From assembly GCA_964638815.1 (NCBI GenBank), contig CAZXBB010000452.1, positions 1-6,157 on the forward strand: 6,157 bases of DNA, read 5' to 3'. Below are positions 1-5,746 of this stretch, in pieces; position 1 is the stretch's first letter, and the number at the start of each line of letters is the position of its first letter. This DNA is from CAZXBB01 sp964638815 (GTDB taxonomy: Bacteria > Planctomycetota > Phycisphaerae > Phycisphaerales > SM1A02). Under the pieces are notes generated by a model. That model had not been told where the DNA came from. It saw nothing but the letters and a program-made list of their open reading frames with translations, and did not search any database. Both the position numbers and the translations under genes were made by a program.

Positions 1-5
1 GCGCC

Positions 6-97
6 AAGGGGCTGCACGACGCAGCCCCCGAACGTTCCAGAGACCCCCGCACCACGTGTTACACCCCCATCGCGCACGGCCCCAAACGTCCCGCCCC
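6..97. repeat. Dispersed intergenic repeat, copy A (with hairpin)
   Basis: This block matches 306-398 with about 12 mismatches and one inserted C by hand alignment, roughly 86% identity. It opens with a perfect inverted repeat: GGGGCTGC at 8-15, loop ACGAC, GCAGCCCC at 21-28. The 8-bp palindrome GAACGTTC follows at 30-37, then a conserved CACCAC(G/A)TGTTAC segment at 50-62, and finally CCCCATCGCGCACGG followed by CCCCAAACGTCC ending at 91. The hairpin and the GAACGTTC palindrome are fully conserved in both copies, while substitutions fall mainly between them and in the right half. The family is unknown to me. Confidence 0.75.
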
Positions 98-123
98 AAG
101 GCGGCATGGATGCCGCCGGTCGC
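79..123. repeat. Second intergenic repeat, copy 1 (with hairpin)
   Basis: It starts with GCCCCAAACGTCCC (79-92) and ends in the inverted repeat GGCGGCAT (100-107), GG, ATGCCGCC (110-117), then GGTCGC. A diverged partner lies at 173-215 with the same order of parts. It overlaps the right end of the larger repeat copy A, which suggests that the larger and smaller repeats share the CCCCAAACGTCC box as a building block. Confidence 0.6.
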
Positions 124-135
124 CGCGCGGTCTCT

Positions 136-154
136 GCAGACCCGGAGGGTCTGC
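136..154. repeat. Perfect 8-bp inverted repeat
   Basis: GCAGACCC at 136-143 pairs exactly with GGGTCTGC at 147-154 around a 3-nt loop GGA. The sequence GAAAAC follows on the + strand, so there is no T-tract for an intrinsic terminator in this direction. I see no second copy in the window, but it sits midway between the two copies of the smaller repeat and fits the hairpin-dense character of this stretch. Confidence 0.6.
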
Positions 155-172
155 GAAAACCAGCCCGACCCA

Positions 173-215
173 GCCCCAAACGTCCCACGCGCAGGCGGCA
201 GGATGCCGCCGTCGC
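173..215. repeat. Second intergenic repeat, copy 2 (with hairpin)
   Basis: Diverged copy of 79-123. It has GCCCCAAACGTCCC at 173-186, a variable linker, then the inverted repeat GGCGGCA (194-200), GGA, TGCCGCC (204-210), and GTCGC. The stem is kept although the loop has changed from GG to GGA. That pattern of conserved stem and drifting loop is what a selected or transposed hairpin would show, although two copies are too few to prove it. Confidence 0.6.
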
Positions 216-243
216 ACTGGCATGTCGGGACTTCTTAGCGTGA

Positions 244-258
244 GCTGCAGGACGCAGC
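244..258. repeat. Degenerate copy of the GCTGC hairpin
   Basis: GCTGC (244-248), loop AGGAC, GCAGC (254-258) matches the core of the hairpins at 8-28 and 308-328, whose loop is ACGAC. The outer GGGG/CCCC pairs of the stem are lost. It lies outside the two well-conserved repeat copies and looks like a decayed or partial third copy. Confidence 0.45.
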
Positions 259-303
259 GTCGTCGCGCGTGACGGGCAAAGGTGTGAACAGCGCGTCCCG
301 CGC

Positions 304-328
304 AAAAGGGGCTGCACGACGCAGCCCC
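304..328 (-). terminator. Possible intrinsic terminator for leftward transcription
   Basis: Read on the minus strand, an 8-bp all-but-perfectly GC stem with a 5-nt loop is followed immediately by TTTT then GCG. The stem and the abrupt T-tract are right for an intrinsic terminator, but the T-tract is short. No minus-strand gene lies to its right that would need it, and copy A has only TT after the same stem. It may simply be the repeat element, or it may limit antisense transcription from the neighbouring gene. Confidence 0.25.
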
Positions 329-398
329 CCGAACGTTCGAAAGACCCACGCACCACATGTTACGTCCCCATCGGGCACGGCCCCGGACGTCCGTCCCA
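306..398. repeat. Dispersed intergenic repeat, copy B (with hairpin)
   Basis: Second copy of the 6-97 block, offset by 300-301 bp. The 8-bp stem GGGGCTGC (308-315) / GCAGCCCC (321-328) with loop ACGAC is identical, as is GAACGTTC (331-338). The CCCC..ACGTCC box is at 381-392, altered to contain the palindrome GGACGTCC. A further partial unit follows at 401-430 (CCCATCGCGCAC, then CCCAAACGTCC), so this end holds a small tandem expansion. On the minus strand the hairpin is followed by TTTT (plus-strand AAAA at 304-307), giving it terminator form for leftward transcription. Confidence 0.75.
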
Positions 399-460
399 CC
401 CCCATCGCGCACAGCCACGCCCAAACGTCCGTCACACCCCGTCGCGCAACCCCCCGGAGC

Positions 461-485
461 CGGCGCTCGGCGCGCAGCAGCGCCG
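461..485. repeat. Inverted repeat in the leader of the beta-helix gene
   Basis: CGGCGCT at 461-467 pairs with AGCGCCG at 479-485 around an 11-nt loop. It lies about 50 nt upstream of the start codon at 535 and could form in the mRNA leader or in DNA near the promoter. It resembles none of the other hairpins in this region and may be a chance product of the GC-rich sequence. Confidence 0.35.
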
Positions 486-520
486 ACGGCACGGCGTATG
501 GATCACTCCGGGGGGCTGGT

Positions 521-528
521 GGAAGGAG
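521..528 (+). promoter_or_regulatory. Ribosome binding site for the beta-helix gene
   Basis: GGAAGGAG contains a near-complete Shine-Dalgarno core, AAGGAG at 523-528, with 6 nt before the ATG at 535. It decides the start. The in-frame ATG four codons later (547) would be 18 nt away, too far for this site. Confidence 0.75.
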
Positions 529-534
529 CTCGCG

Positions 535-3500
535 ATGGAGCACGCGATGGGTACGCACCGCCTCGTGGTCCCGGCCGTCCTCGCCGTGCTGGCCGCGGGA
601 CGCGTCGGCTTCGCCGACACAGTGATGTACGTGGACGCCACGGCGTCCGCGGGCGGGGACGGCGGCGGCTGGGAGACCGCCCACCGCTTCCTCTCCGAGG
701 CGCTCGCGGCGGCCATCGACGCCGGAGGGGCGGTCGAGCTTCGCGTCGCGGGCGGCACGTACGTGCCGGACCGCGCCGAGACAGCTCCGCTCGGGTCCGG
801 CGACCGGTTCGCGGCCTTCCGGCTGGCGAGCGGCGTCCGTGTCCGGGGCGGATACGCCGGTGTCGCCGGCGGCGGCGATCCGGATGTCCGTGATCCCGAG
901 ACCTTCGTCACGATCCTCAGCGGCGATCTCGCGGGCGACGACCTGCCCGGGTTCGTGAACAACGAAGAGAACAGCCACCACGTCGTGATCGCCTCGGGCG
1001 TGGACGGCACCGCCCGGCTGGAGGGGCTGACGATCACCGCCGGTCACGCGGACGGACACGTCGATCCGGCGTGCTTCGGCGGCCCCCGGCACGGCCTCCC
1101 GTGCGAGGTGAGCGGCGAGTGCCCGGACGGCGCGTGCGTGAGCCTCGACAGCACGGGCGCCGGGCTGCTCGCCGTCTCCGGCAGCCCGTGGCTCGTGAAC
1201 TGCCGTGTCGTGGACAACTTCGCGCTCTTCCAGGGCGCGGGGATGATGCTCAAGGCCGGCAGCGACCTGGTCGCGGTGGATTGCGAGTTCCGGGGGAACC
1301 GCGCGCTCGACAACGGCGGCGCGCTCTACATGGGCGCAAGCCGACCGGTGTTCATGCGCTGCGACTTCGTCGCGAACTCGGGCGGGCGGTACGCCGGCGC
1401 CTCGTGCAACCGCGATCACAGCGACGCGCAGTTCATCGACTGCGACTTCATCGGGAACACGGCGGCGGAGGCGACGGACACCGGCGGCGGGGCGATCGTC
1501 AACGCGTCCAGCTCGCCCACGTTCACCGGCTGTACGTTCACGGGCAACCGCTCGATCGCCGGCAAGGGCGGCGCCTTCTACAGCAAGCTCGGCTTCGACC
1601 CCGATCTCGGCCCGAGCCGCGCGCACGTGATCGACTGCGTGTTCGAAGGCAACGAGGCGGCCCTCTTCGGCGGCGCGGTCTACGACGAGGAGGGCAGCGA
1701 GACGACCATCGCCCGGTGCGGATTCATCGGCAACGTCGCCGATCGTGGCGGCGCGATCTACACGACGGGCGGCGGCGCCACCGTCGTAGACGCGTCGATG
1801 CTGCGGACGAACCACGCCGTCGATCGCGGCGGCGCCGTCTACAACGATGCCGGCGCGGCGACCACGCTGACGGGATCGACGCTGGAATCGAACACGACGG
1901 CCGGGGGGGGCGGCGCGCTCTACAGCTCGGGAACGACCGAGCTCATCGCCTGCACCGTTCGTTCGAACACGGCGGAGGAACGGGGCGGCGGCCTCTACAG
2001 CGATGACGGGACGATGACGGTGACCGGCGGCGCGATCGAGCTGAACCGCGCGATCGAGGAGAACGGCGGCGGCATCTACAACTATTTCCGCGCCGTGCTG
2101 ACCGTGGATGGCGTGCGGTTCGAGGCCAACCAGTCGGACGGCGACGGCGGGGGTATCTACGCGCCCGGCGCGGCGTCCGTCGAGCTGGCCTTCGTCCGCG
2201 GGTGCACGTTCCACGCCAACGTGTCCGGGTACCACGGGGGCGGTCTCTACGGCGCGCTCGAGGTCAGCGACACTGTGTTCCACCAGAACGTCGCCGACGC
2301 GAACGGCGGCGGCTACTACGCGACCAACGGCAGCCTTGCGTTCGACGTCACGGATTGCCTCTTCGAGGGCAACATCGCGAACGACGGCGCCGGCATGTAC
2401 CTCGGCACCGGCGGGTTCGGCGAGCCCGTCACGATCGCCGGATGCGTCTTTCGCGACAACTACGCGAGCGATCGCAACGGGGGCGGTCTCGAGGTGACGA
2501 ACACCCCGCTCACGCTGGTCGGCTCGACCTTCGACGGCAACGACTGCGGCGCGCGGGGCGGCGGTTTGTCGATCACCGGCGGTTCGATCGTCGCGATCGA
2601 CGGCTGCGTGCTCGTCGCGAACACCGCGGCGGGCAACGGCGGCGGAATGCGTCTGGCGGGCAACAGCGTCGCGGCGGTGACGAACTGCGACTTCGAGGCG
2701 AACGACGCGCTGTTCGCGGGAGGGGTTTACGTCAACGAGTCGGCGCTCACGATCACGGGGTGCCGGATCATGGGGAACACCGCCGCGGTCTGGGGCGGCG
2801 GGCTGTACGCCGCGTTCAGCGACTTCGAGATGACCAACTGCACGGTCGCCGGCAACCTCGCCGTCGGGCGGGGGGGCGGGCTCCACCTCTTCCGCAGCAA
2901 CCCCGCGATCACGAGCACGGCCATCGTGGAGAACGCGGCCGACGAAACGGGCGCCGGCATCTTCAACGAGATTGAGGCGTATCCCGTCGTGTCGAACTGC
3001 ATCCTGTGGGGCAACCGGACCGGCGGCGGGAGCGACGAGGCCGCGCAGATCACTGACCGCAACGGCAGCCGTTCGAGCGTGCACTACTCCTGCGTCGAAG
3101 GCTGGACGGGCGGTCTCGGCGGCGAGGGCAACATCGGCGCCGACCCTCAACTCGTCGACGCCCGGGGTCCCGACGGCGTCGCCGGCACGATCGACGACGA
3201 CCTGCGTCTCGCTCCCGGCTCGCCGTCGATCGACGCCGCCGACAACGACGTCGTGCCCGCCGGTGTCGAGATCGACCTCGCGGGGAATCCGCGGTTCGTC
3301 GACGATCCCGACACGGTGGACACCGGCCGCGGCGCACCGCCCGTCACCGACATGGGCCCGTACGAGTTCCCGGCCGAGACGTGTCCCGCCGATGCGGACG
3401 GCGACGGGGACGTGGGCTTCGGCGACGTGCTGCTCGTCCTCACGGCATGGGGCGACCCCGGCGGTCCGGCGGACATTGACGGCAGCGGCGAGGTCGGGTT

Positions 3501-3546
3501 CGGCGACGTGCTTGCGGTGCTCGCGCAGTGGGGGAGCTGTCCATGA
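535..3546 (+). CDS. Secreted right-handed parallel beta-helix protein (PMP-like repeats) with C-terminal GC-type dockerin
   Basis: A 1003-residue exported protein. A signal peptide spans about residues 1-27: a basic start, then LVVPAVLAVLAA, with likely cleavage after GFA. Residues ~31-170 form the entry domain common to planctomycete beta-helix proteins (YVDATA, GGTYVPD, RVRGGYAG, TILSGDL, HHVVIAS, LEGLTITAGHADG). A four-cysteine insert follows at 180-201. I count about 22 degenerate repeats from ~222 to ~830 of the form F-x-x-N followed by GG(A/G)-x-Y, the chlamydial PMP-type signature, each predicted to make a turn of beta-helix. A cap of the choice-of-anchor Q type follows (SIDAADN, DLAGNPR, DMGPYEF). 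Residues 950-1003 hold two EF-hand-like calcium loops, D953-D964 and D980-D991, each followed by a leucine-rich helix and flanked by Cys950 and Cys1002. This is a dockerin-like module that probably anchors the protein at or outside the cell surface. No catalytic residues are evident; adhesion or glycan binding is inference. The start is supported by the RBS at 521-528. Confidence 0.9.
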   Translation: MEHAMGTHRLVVPAVLAVLAAGRVGFADTVMYVDATASAGGDGGGWETAHRFLSEALAAAIDAGGAVELRVAGGTYVPDRAETAPLGSGDRFAAFRLASGVRVRGGYAGVAGGGDPDVRDPETFVTILSGDLAGDDLPGFVNNEENSHHVVIASGVDGTARLEGLTITAGHADGHVDPACFGGPRHGLPCEVSGECPDGACVSLDSTGAGLLAVSGSPWLVNCRVVDNFALFQGAGMMLKAGSDLVAVDCEFRGNRALDNGGALYMGASRPVFMRCDFVANSGGRYAGASCNRDHSDAQFIDCDFIGNTAAEATDTGGGAIVNASSSPTFTGCTFTGNRSIAGKGGAFYSKLGFDPDLGPSRAHVIDCVFEGNEAALFGGAVYDEEGSETTIARCGFIGNVADRGGAIYTTGGGATVVDASMLRTNHAVDRGGAVYNDAGAATTLTGSTLESNTTAGGGGALYSSGTTELIACTVRSNTAEERGGGLYSDDGTMTVTGGAIELNRAIEENGGGIYNYFRAVLTVDGVRFEANQSDGDGGGIYAPGAASVELAFVRGCTFHANVSGYHGGGLYGALEVSDTVFHQNVADANGGGYYATNGSLAFDVTDCLFEGNIANDGAGMYLGTGGFGEPVTIAGCVFRDNYASDRNGGGLEVTNTPLTLVGSTFDGNDCGARGGGLSITGGSIVAIDGCVLVANTAAGNGGGMRLAGNSVAAVTNCDFEANDALFAGGVYVNESALTITGCRIMGNTAAVWGGGLYAAFSDFEMTNCTVAGNLAVGRGGGLHLFRSNPAITSTAIVENAADETGAGIFNEIEAYPVVSNCILWGNRTGGGSDEAAQITDRNGSRSSVHYSCVEGWTGGLGGEGNIGADPQLVDARGPDGVAGTIDDDLRLAPGSPSIDAADNDVVPAGVEIDLAGNPRFVDDPDTVDTGRGAPPVTDMGPYEFPAETCPADADGDGDVGFGDVLLVLTAWGDPGGPADIDGSGEVGFGDVLAVLAQWGSCP

Positions 3547-3583
3547 GAGAAATGCCGTCCAGTCAGGGCGCAACCGCCTTCGC

Positions 3584-3628
3584 GAACGGAACCTGAGAGA
3601 ACGGAACCTGAGGGAACGGAACCTGGGC
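3584..3628 (+). repeat. 15-bp tandem repeat, three copies
   Basis: GAACGGAACCTG is repeated exactly three times with a 15-nt period (3584, 3599, 3614). The remaining three bases of each unit vary (AGA, AGG, GGC). The array begins 37 nt after the stop codon of the beta-helix gene, in a 211-bp intergenic gap. The period is a multiple of three, but no supported gene covers it. It could be a simple slippage array or a set of protein-binding sites. Confidence 0.85.
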
Positions 3629-3656
3629 CGGGACCCCCGGCGTCGCGCACCGCGAC
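3627..3656. other. Two adjacent small hairpins after the beta-helix gene
   Basis: GCCGGG (3627-3632) pairs with CCCGGC (3636-3641) around ACC. GTCGCG (3642-3647) pairs with CGCGAC (3651-3656) around CAC. Both stems are perfect 6-bp GC-rich stems with 3-nt loops, placed back to back between the beta-helix gene and the glycosyltransferase gene. No T-tract follows, so an intrinsic terminator is not established, though transcript-end protection or pausing is possible. Confidence 0.35.
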
Positions 3657-3757
3657 CCGGTCACGACGACGACCCTCACGCGTTCTTGCCGCGCCCCGCA
3701 TCGAACGCAAACGAGCCGGCCCGATAAGCCGATCATGCGTGCACGGCGGCGAAGAGC

Positions 3758-4825
3758 ATGAACATCGTCCTCGTGACGGACGCGTGGCGACCCCAGATGA
3801 ACGGGGTCGTCACGACGCTCGAGCACGTCCGCGACGAGGTGGAGCGCGCCGGCCACCGGCTCACGGTCTTTCACCCGGGTCTCTTCCGCACCGTCCCGTG
3901 TCCGCGGTACCCGGAGATCCGGCTCAGCGTCTTCGCGGGGCGGCGTCTGCGCCGCTTACTCGAGGAGACGCGTCCCGACGCGATCCACATCGCGACGGAG
4001 GGGCCGCTCGGCACGGCGGCGCGTCGCTTCTGCGGCCGCCGCGGCATCCCGTTCACGACTTCCTATCACACGCAGTTCCCGCTGTACCTCCGCAACTACG
4101 CGGGGATCCCGCCGGAACTGAGCTACCGCTTCCTGCGCTGGTTCCACGGCGCGGCGACGTGGACGCTCGTGCCGACCGCATCGATCCGGGACGAGCTGGA
4201 AGACCGGGGGTTCACCGGCGTGCGGGTCTGGACGCGCGGTGTCCACACCGATCTGTTCCGCCCCCTCGCCGCGGACGACCCCGGGCCGGTCCCCGACCTG
4301 CCTCGGCCGGTCTTCGCATACGTCGGCCGCGTCGCGCGGGAGAAAAACATCCACGCGTTCCTCGACGCCGACCTTCCCGGCAGCAAGCTCGTCGTCGGCG
4401 ACGGCCCGCTGCTCGCGTCGCTCGAGCGTCAGTACCCCGGCGTCCGGTTCGTCGGACGCAAGCGGGGCGAGGAGCTCGCGCGGCACTACGCCGCGGCCGA
4501 CGTGTTCGTGTTCCCGAGCCGGACGGACACCTTCGGCATCGTCATCATCGAGGCGCTCGCCTGCGGGGTGCCGGTCGCCGCGTACCCGGTCGCGGGTCCC
4601 CGGGACATCATCGAGAACGGGGTGAGCGGCGTGCTCGACGAGGACCTCGCGAAGGCCTCGCGCGCGGCGCTCGACATCGATCCGGCGGCCTGCCTAGCCC
4701 GCGCCCGGGAGTACACCTGGGAGCGGTGCGGCGCGATCTTCATCCAGTCGCTCACGCCGATCGCCCGGTCCGACGACGCGCCGGCTACGAAAACGTCACC
4801 CGTTCCGAGTGCTTCCCGTTCGTGA
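3758..4825 (+). CDS. Glycosyltransferase family 4 (GT-B fold), Agt/SqdX-like
   Basis: A 355-residue retaining GT-B glycosyltransferase, expected to move a sugar from a nucleotide donor to a lipid or glycan at the inner face of the membrane. The N-terminal acceptor domain opens with MNIVLVTDAWRPQMNGVV, including the usual N-G-V-V loop at 15-18, and has TSYHTQFPLYL at 101-111. The C-terminal donor domain has GRVAREKN (190-197), GDGPLL (214-219) and SRTDTFGIVIIEAL (254-267). This gives the E-x7-E motif in its D257/E265 form, followed by ACGVPVAAYPVAGPRDII. These are features of the SqdX/PimB/MgtA-type GT4 group, and from memory closest to alphaproteobacterial glycolipid synthases (Agt). The core ends near residue 333 (YTWERCGAIFIQSL); the last ~20 residues are a Ser/Ala/Pro-rich tail, and residues from 343 overlap the convergent gene. 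ATG 3758 is the only start after the in-frame stop at 3725-3727; a weak GAAGAG lies only one base upstream. The donor and acceptor cannot be read from sequence. Confidence 0.9.
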   Translation: MNIVLVTDAWRPQMNGVVTTLEHVRDEVERAGHRLTVFHPGLFRTVPCPRYPEIRLSVFAGRRLRRLLEETRPDAIHIATEGPLGTAARRFCGRRGIPFTTSYHTQFPLYLRNYAGIPPELSYRFLRWFHGAATWTLVPTASIRDELEDRGFTGVRVWTRGVHTDLFRPLAADDPGPVPDLPRPVFAYVGRVAREKNIHAFLDADLPGSKLVVGDGPLLASLERQYPGVRFVGRKRGEELARHYAAADVFVFPSRTDTFGIVIIEALACGVPVAAYPVAGPRDIIENGVSGVLDEDLAKASRAALDIDPAACLARAREYTWERCGAIFIQSLTPIARSDDAPATKTSPVPSASRS

Positions 4826-5675
4826 GCCTGGCGAGGCGTCCGCCCGCCGGCGTCGCGACGACGGAGGCGATGATCACCGGGTCGAGCGTGAACTCGTCGG
4901 CCTCGTCGTCATCGTGCGCCTCGACCTTCCTGCGCCGCAGCTCGTCCGCGCGCACGAGGCGGATCGCACCCGTTTCGTCCTCGACGAGCGCCGTGCAGTT
5001 CTCGATCCAGTCGCCGCAGTTGTAGTAGGTGAAGCCGTCGCGCCGCGTGATCTCCGGGTGGTGGATATGGCCGCAGACCACGCCGTCGAGCCCCCGGCTC
5101 CGGGCCTCGCGCGCCAGCGTCTCCTGGAACCGGCTCACGAACGTGCAGGCCGACTTCACCTTGAGCTTGATCGCCTGCGCGAGCGAGAAGTGGGGCTTGC
5201 CGCGGAACTGGCGGTAGCGATTGTTCAGGCGGTTCGCGACCAGCAGCCATTCGTAGGCGAGCGATCCGACCAGCGAGAGCATCCGTGAGTGGCGGACGAC
5301 GAGATCGTACTGGTCGCCGTGGGTGACGAAGAGCCTGCGGCCGTCCGCGCACTCGTGCACGTCGTGCAGGCGGATCGACAATCCGCCGAACTCGATCCCG
5401 TCGTACTGGCGCAGCGCCTCGTCGTGGTTGCCGGGGACGATGACGACCTCCGTCCCGCGCTTGAGGATCTTCAGCAGCCGCCGCAGGACGTCGTTGTGAC
5501 TGGCCGGCCAGTAGCCCTTGCTCCCCAGCCGCCAGAAGTCCACCACGTCTCCGACGAGGTACAGCCGTTCGCAGCGGACGTGCTTGAGGAACCACGCGAG
5601 CTTGCCCGCCTCGCTGCCCCTGCTCCCGAGGTGGGTGTCGCTGATCCAGACGGTGCGGTAGCTCAGCCTCGCCAT
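4785..5675 (-). CDS. Metallophosphoesterase, UDP-2,3-diacylglucosamine diphosphatase (LpxH)-like / PlcP-like
   Basis: A 296-residue calcineurin-type metallophosphoesterase of the COG2908 group. All metal-site motifs are present in order: D13-x-H15 (ISDTHLGSRG), G42-D43..D46 (LVGDVVDFW), G82-N-H-D85, H119-G-D121 and G202-H-I-H205. YWPASHND (55-62) and NCGDWIENCTA (219-229) resemble what I recall of PlcP, the Sinorhizobium phospholipase C that cleaves phosphatidylcholine to diacylglycerol under phosphate limitation. True LpxH in lipid A synthesis remains the alternative and would be the default database label. No signal peptide or membrane segment is seen, so it is probably cytosolic or membrane-peripheral. 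I chose ATG at 5675 (MARLSYRTVWISD). A GTG at 5705 would add ten residues from a stretch of lower GC holding the palindrome TGTCGACA, which looks non-coding; neither start has a clear RBS. The residues after ~243 are an acidic, variable tail. Confidence 0.88.
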   Translation of the reverse strand: MARLSYRTVWISDTHLGSRGSEAGKLAWFLKHVRCERLYLVGDVVDFWRLGSKGYWPASHNDVLRRLLKILKRGTEVVIVPGNHDEALRQYDGIEFGGLSIRLHDVHECADGRRLFVTHGDQYDLVVRHSRMLSLVGSLAYEWLLVANRLNNRYRQFRGKPHFSLAQAIKLKVKSACTFVSRFQETLAREARSRGLDGVVCGHIHHPEITRRDGFTYYNCGDWIENCTALVEDETGAIRLVRADELRRRKVEAHDDDEADEFTLDPVIIASVVATPAGGRLARLTNGKHSERVTFS

Positions 5676-5746
5676 CGTCCAGGGAATTGTCGACAGCTTA
5701 CCCACCGCGCGCCGTGTGCAATGCGCAAAGCTCGCGTGAAGCCATG

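Larger units (their letters stand above)
1..534. other. Non-coding region rich in repeats and short hairpins
   Basis: No reading frame here has a recognisable protein signature. Frames on both strands are low-complexity and rich in Arg, Pro and Ala, as expected from GC-rich non-coding DNA. The stretch is instead dense in inverted repeats: 8-28, 100-117, 136-154, 194-210, 244-258, 308-328 and 461-485. Most are perfect stems of 7-8 bp with loops of 2-5 nt. Two families of direct repeats are superimposed on these (6-97 with 306-398, and 79-123 with 173-215). The gene at 535 starts directly downstream, so the right-hand part should include its promoter and leader. I could not recognise a convincing -35/-10 pair; TATGGAT at 497-503 is the only weak -10-like string. 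Confidence 0.7.

Noticed and set aside
56..238. Plus-strand 60-codon frame starting in repeat copy A, with a similar start in copy B at 357
   Set aside because: The matching starts (MLHPHRARP and MLRPHRARP) are explained by the DNA repeat; similarity is lost within about 15 codons and there is no ribosome binding site.
6..398. CRISPR array
   Set aside because: There are only two full copies, about 92 bp long and 300 bp apart, with internal divergence and no uniform spacers.
59..424. Minus-strand frame of 121 codons across the repeat region
   Set aside because: It crosses the two repeat copies and hairpins, has no RBS that I can see and resembles no family. The similar short peptides in each repeat copy follow from DNA repetition.
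1213..3024. Internal tandem repeats in the beta-helix gene as a separate DNA repeat element
   Set aside because: The ~22 units are protein-level beta-helix turns with variable spacing and diverged DNA, not a nucleotide tandem array.
235..3573. Minus-strand open frame of 1112 codons opposite the beta-helix gene
   Set aside because: It mirrors the plus-strand gene, is dominated by Arg, Val, Ala and Asp in a pattern typical of antisense frames in GC-rich DNA, and has no recognisable domain. The plus strand carries a signal peptide, repeats and dockerin.
3739..5025. Plus-strand 428-codon frame starting at GTG 3739
   Set aside because: It is an Arg/Pro-rich out-of-frame shadow over the glycosyltransferase and phosphoesterase genes, whose own frames carry full motif sets.
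5695..5721. Possible promoter for the phosphoesterase: TTGCAC (5716-5721) and TAAGCT (5695-5700) on the minus strand
   Set aside because: The spacing is only 15 bp, both boxes are imperfect, and sigma-factor preferences of this organism are unknown. No Pho box-like direct repeat is visible either.
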